Source of the DNA: Bacteroidota bacterium
Lineage (GTDB): Bacteria > Bacteroidota > Bacteroidia > Chitinophagales > Chitinophagaceae
Reading direction: 5' to 3'
DNA length: 7,086 nucleotides
Assembly: GCA_947457085.1 (NCBI GenBank)
Contig: CANGUS010000094.1
Coordinates: forward strand, 1 to 7,086
Shown here: in pieces, positions 6,618-7,086 of the stretch
How positions within the stretch are numbered: the stretch's first letter is position 1
Layout of the letters: each line of letters opens with the position of its first letter
The notes under the pieces: generated by a model
The model's input: only the letters and a program-made list of their open reading frames with translations
Told to the model about the DNA's origin: nothing
Database searches by the model: none
Made by a program: the position numbers and the translations under genes

Positions 6618-7086
6618 ATGTCACTCAATATTCAACATTCGTCATACAAGATTTGCATAGTTGGTTCAGGAAATGTAGCCCATTTTGTAGGTAAAAAATT
6701 ATTGAATTCTCAGCACATCATTTCACAAGTCATATCAAGCAATATTGAACATGCGAAAGTGTTAGCGAATATTTTATCCTGTGATTTTTCGGATACTATT
6801 TCAGCGATGAATGAAACTGTTGATGTTGTAATTTTAGCAATCAATGACGATGCTTTAAAAAACTTTCAAACAAACGAAATTCTAAAAAACAAGCTAATCA
6901 TACATACTGCAGGCGCTGTTTCATTGGAAGAAGTGAAGCATATCTCCAATAACATGGCATGTATTTGGCCTGTTTATTCAATATCTAAAAACAACTTACC
7001 TAGTTCAAATAAAATTCCGTTGGCTGTTAACTTTTCTACCAATGAAATAAAAGATGCCGTAATGAACATTGCGCATTCTATTAGCA
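6618..7086 (+). CDS. Rossmann-like/DUF2520 domain oxidoreductase-like protein, C-terminus missing (partial)
   Basis: The frame opens at the ATG at 6618 and runs off the right edge after 156 codons plus one base. The N-terminus is a dinucleotide-binding Rossmann fold: beta strand KICIVG, then GSGNVAHFVGKKL (16-28), a strand/helix with QVISSNIEHAKVLA (37-50), DVVILAINDDAL (69-80), and LIIHTAGAVSLEEV (93-106). The order matches the NADP oxidoreductase-like proteins annotated 'Rossmann-like and DUF2520', and WPVYSISK (117-124) followed by KIPLAV (132-137) marks the start of the second part. The substrate of this family is unknown to me. It is 55 bp after porX on the same strand. No terminator is visible in the gap, so read-through from porX is possible. 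A TAATTTCG in the gap is only a near match to a -7 box, with a TTG 16 bp upstream. Confidence 0.8.
   Translation, partial: MSLNIQHSSYKICIVGSGNVAHFVGKKLLNSQHIISQVISSNIEHAKVLANILSCDFSDTISAMNETVDVVILAINDDALKNFQTNEILKNKLIIHTAGAVSLEEVKHISNNMACIWPVYSISKNNLPSSNKIPLAVNFSTNEIKDAVMNIAHSIS

Noticed and set aside
1..7086. Mobile element, CRISPR array, tRNA or phage defence system
   Set aside because: I saw no transposase or integrase, no regularly spaced repeats, no tRNA-like fold and no restriction genes. The PglZ-like domain belongs to PorX and is not part of a BREX system, because it is fused to a receiver domain and no other BREX gene is nearby.

Overview
The window is strongly A+T-rich and carries several hallmarks of the phylum Bacteroidota. 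These are gliding/type IX secretion (T9SS) family genes (gldF, gldG, porX), a secreted 'choice-of-anchor L' protein, A-rich or U-rich leaders without Shine-Dalgarno sequences, and a TAnnTTTG-type -7 promoter box. The sequence does not settle the class or genus.

Layout. Positions 1-1140 (minus strand) hold the N-terminal 380 residues of a large cysteine-rich secreted protein with a choice-of-anchor L domain. It is cut off by the left edge of the window. A divergent intergenic region of 135 bp separates it from a plus-strand run: gldF (1276-2010, membrane permease), gldG (2036-3754, bitopic auxiliary/substrate-binding-like subunit) and an unnamed secreted, probably outer-membrane beta-barrel protein (3825-4754). 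A convincing intrinsic terminator at 4848-4884 closes this run. A second unit starts with a -7 box (4989-4996) and a 10-bp palindrome just upstream of it, and contains porX (5012-6562), a response regulator with an alkaline-phosphatase-superfamily (PglZ) effector domain. After a 55-bp gap comes the start of a Rossmann/DUF2520 protein (6618 to the right edge).

How the genes may work together. GldF and GldG are the membrane parts of the gliding-associated ABC transporter, whose ATPase GldA is not here. PorX is the response regulator of the PorX/PorY system that controls T9SS genes, and its kinase PorY is not here. The choice-of-anchor L protein is of a kind often exported by T9SS, but its C-terminus, where a sorting domain would lie, is outside the window. 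The region therefore looks like a chromosomal gliding/secretion neighbourhood rather than a mobile island. I saw no transposase, integrase, tRNA, rRNA or CRISPR array. The least explained parts are the outer-membrane protein behind gldFG, the cysteine-rich insert in the choice-of-anchor L domain, and the palindrome in front of porX.
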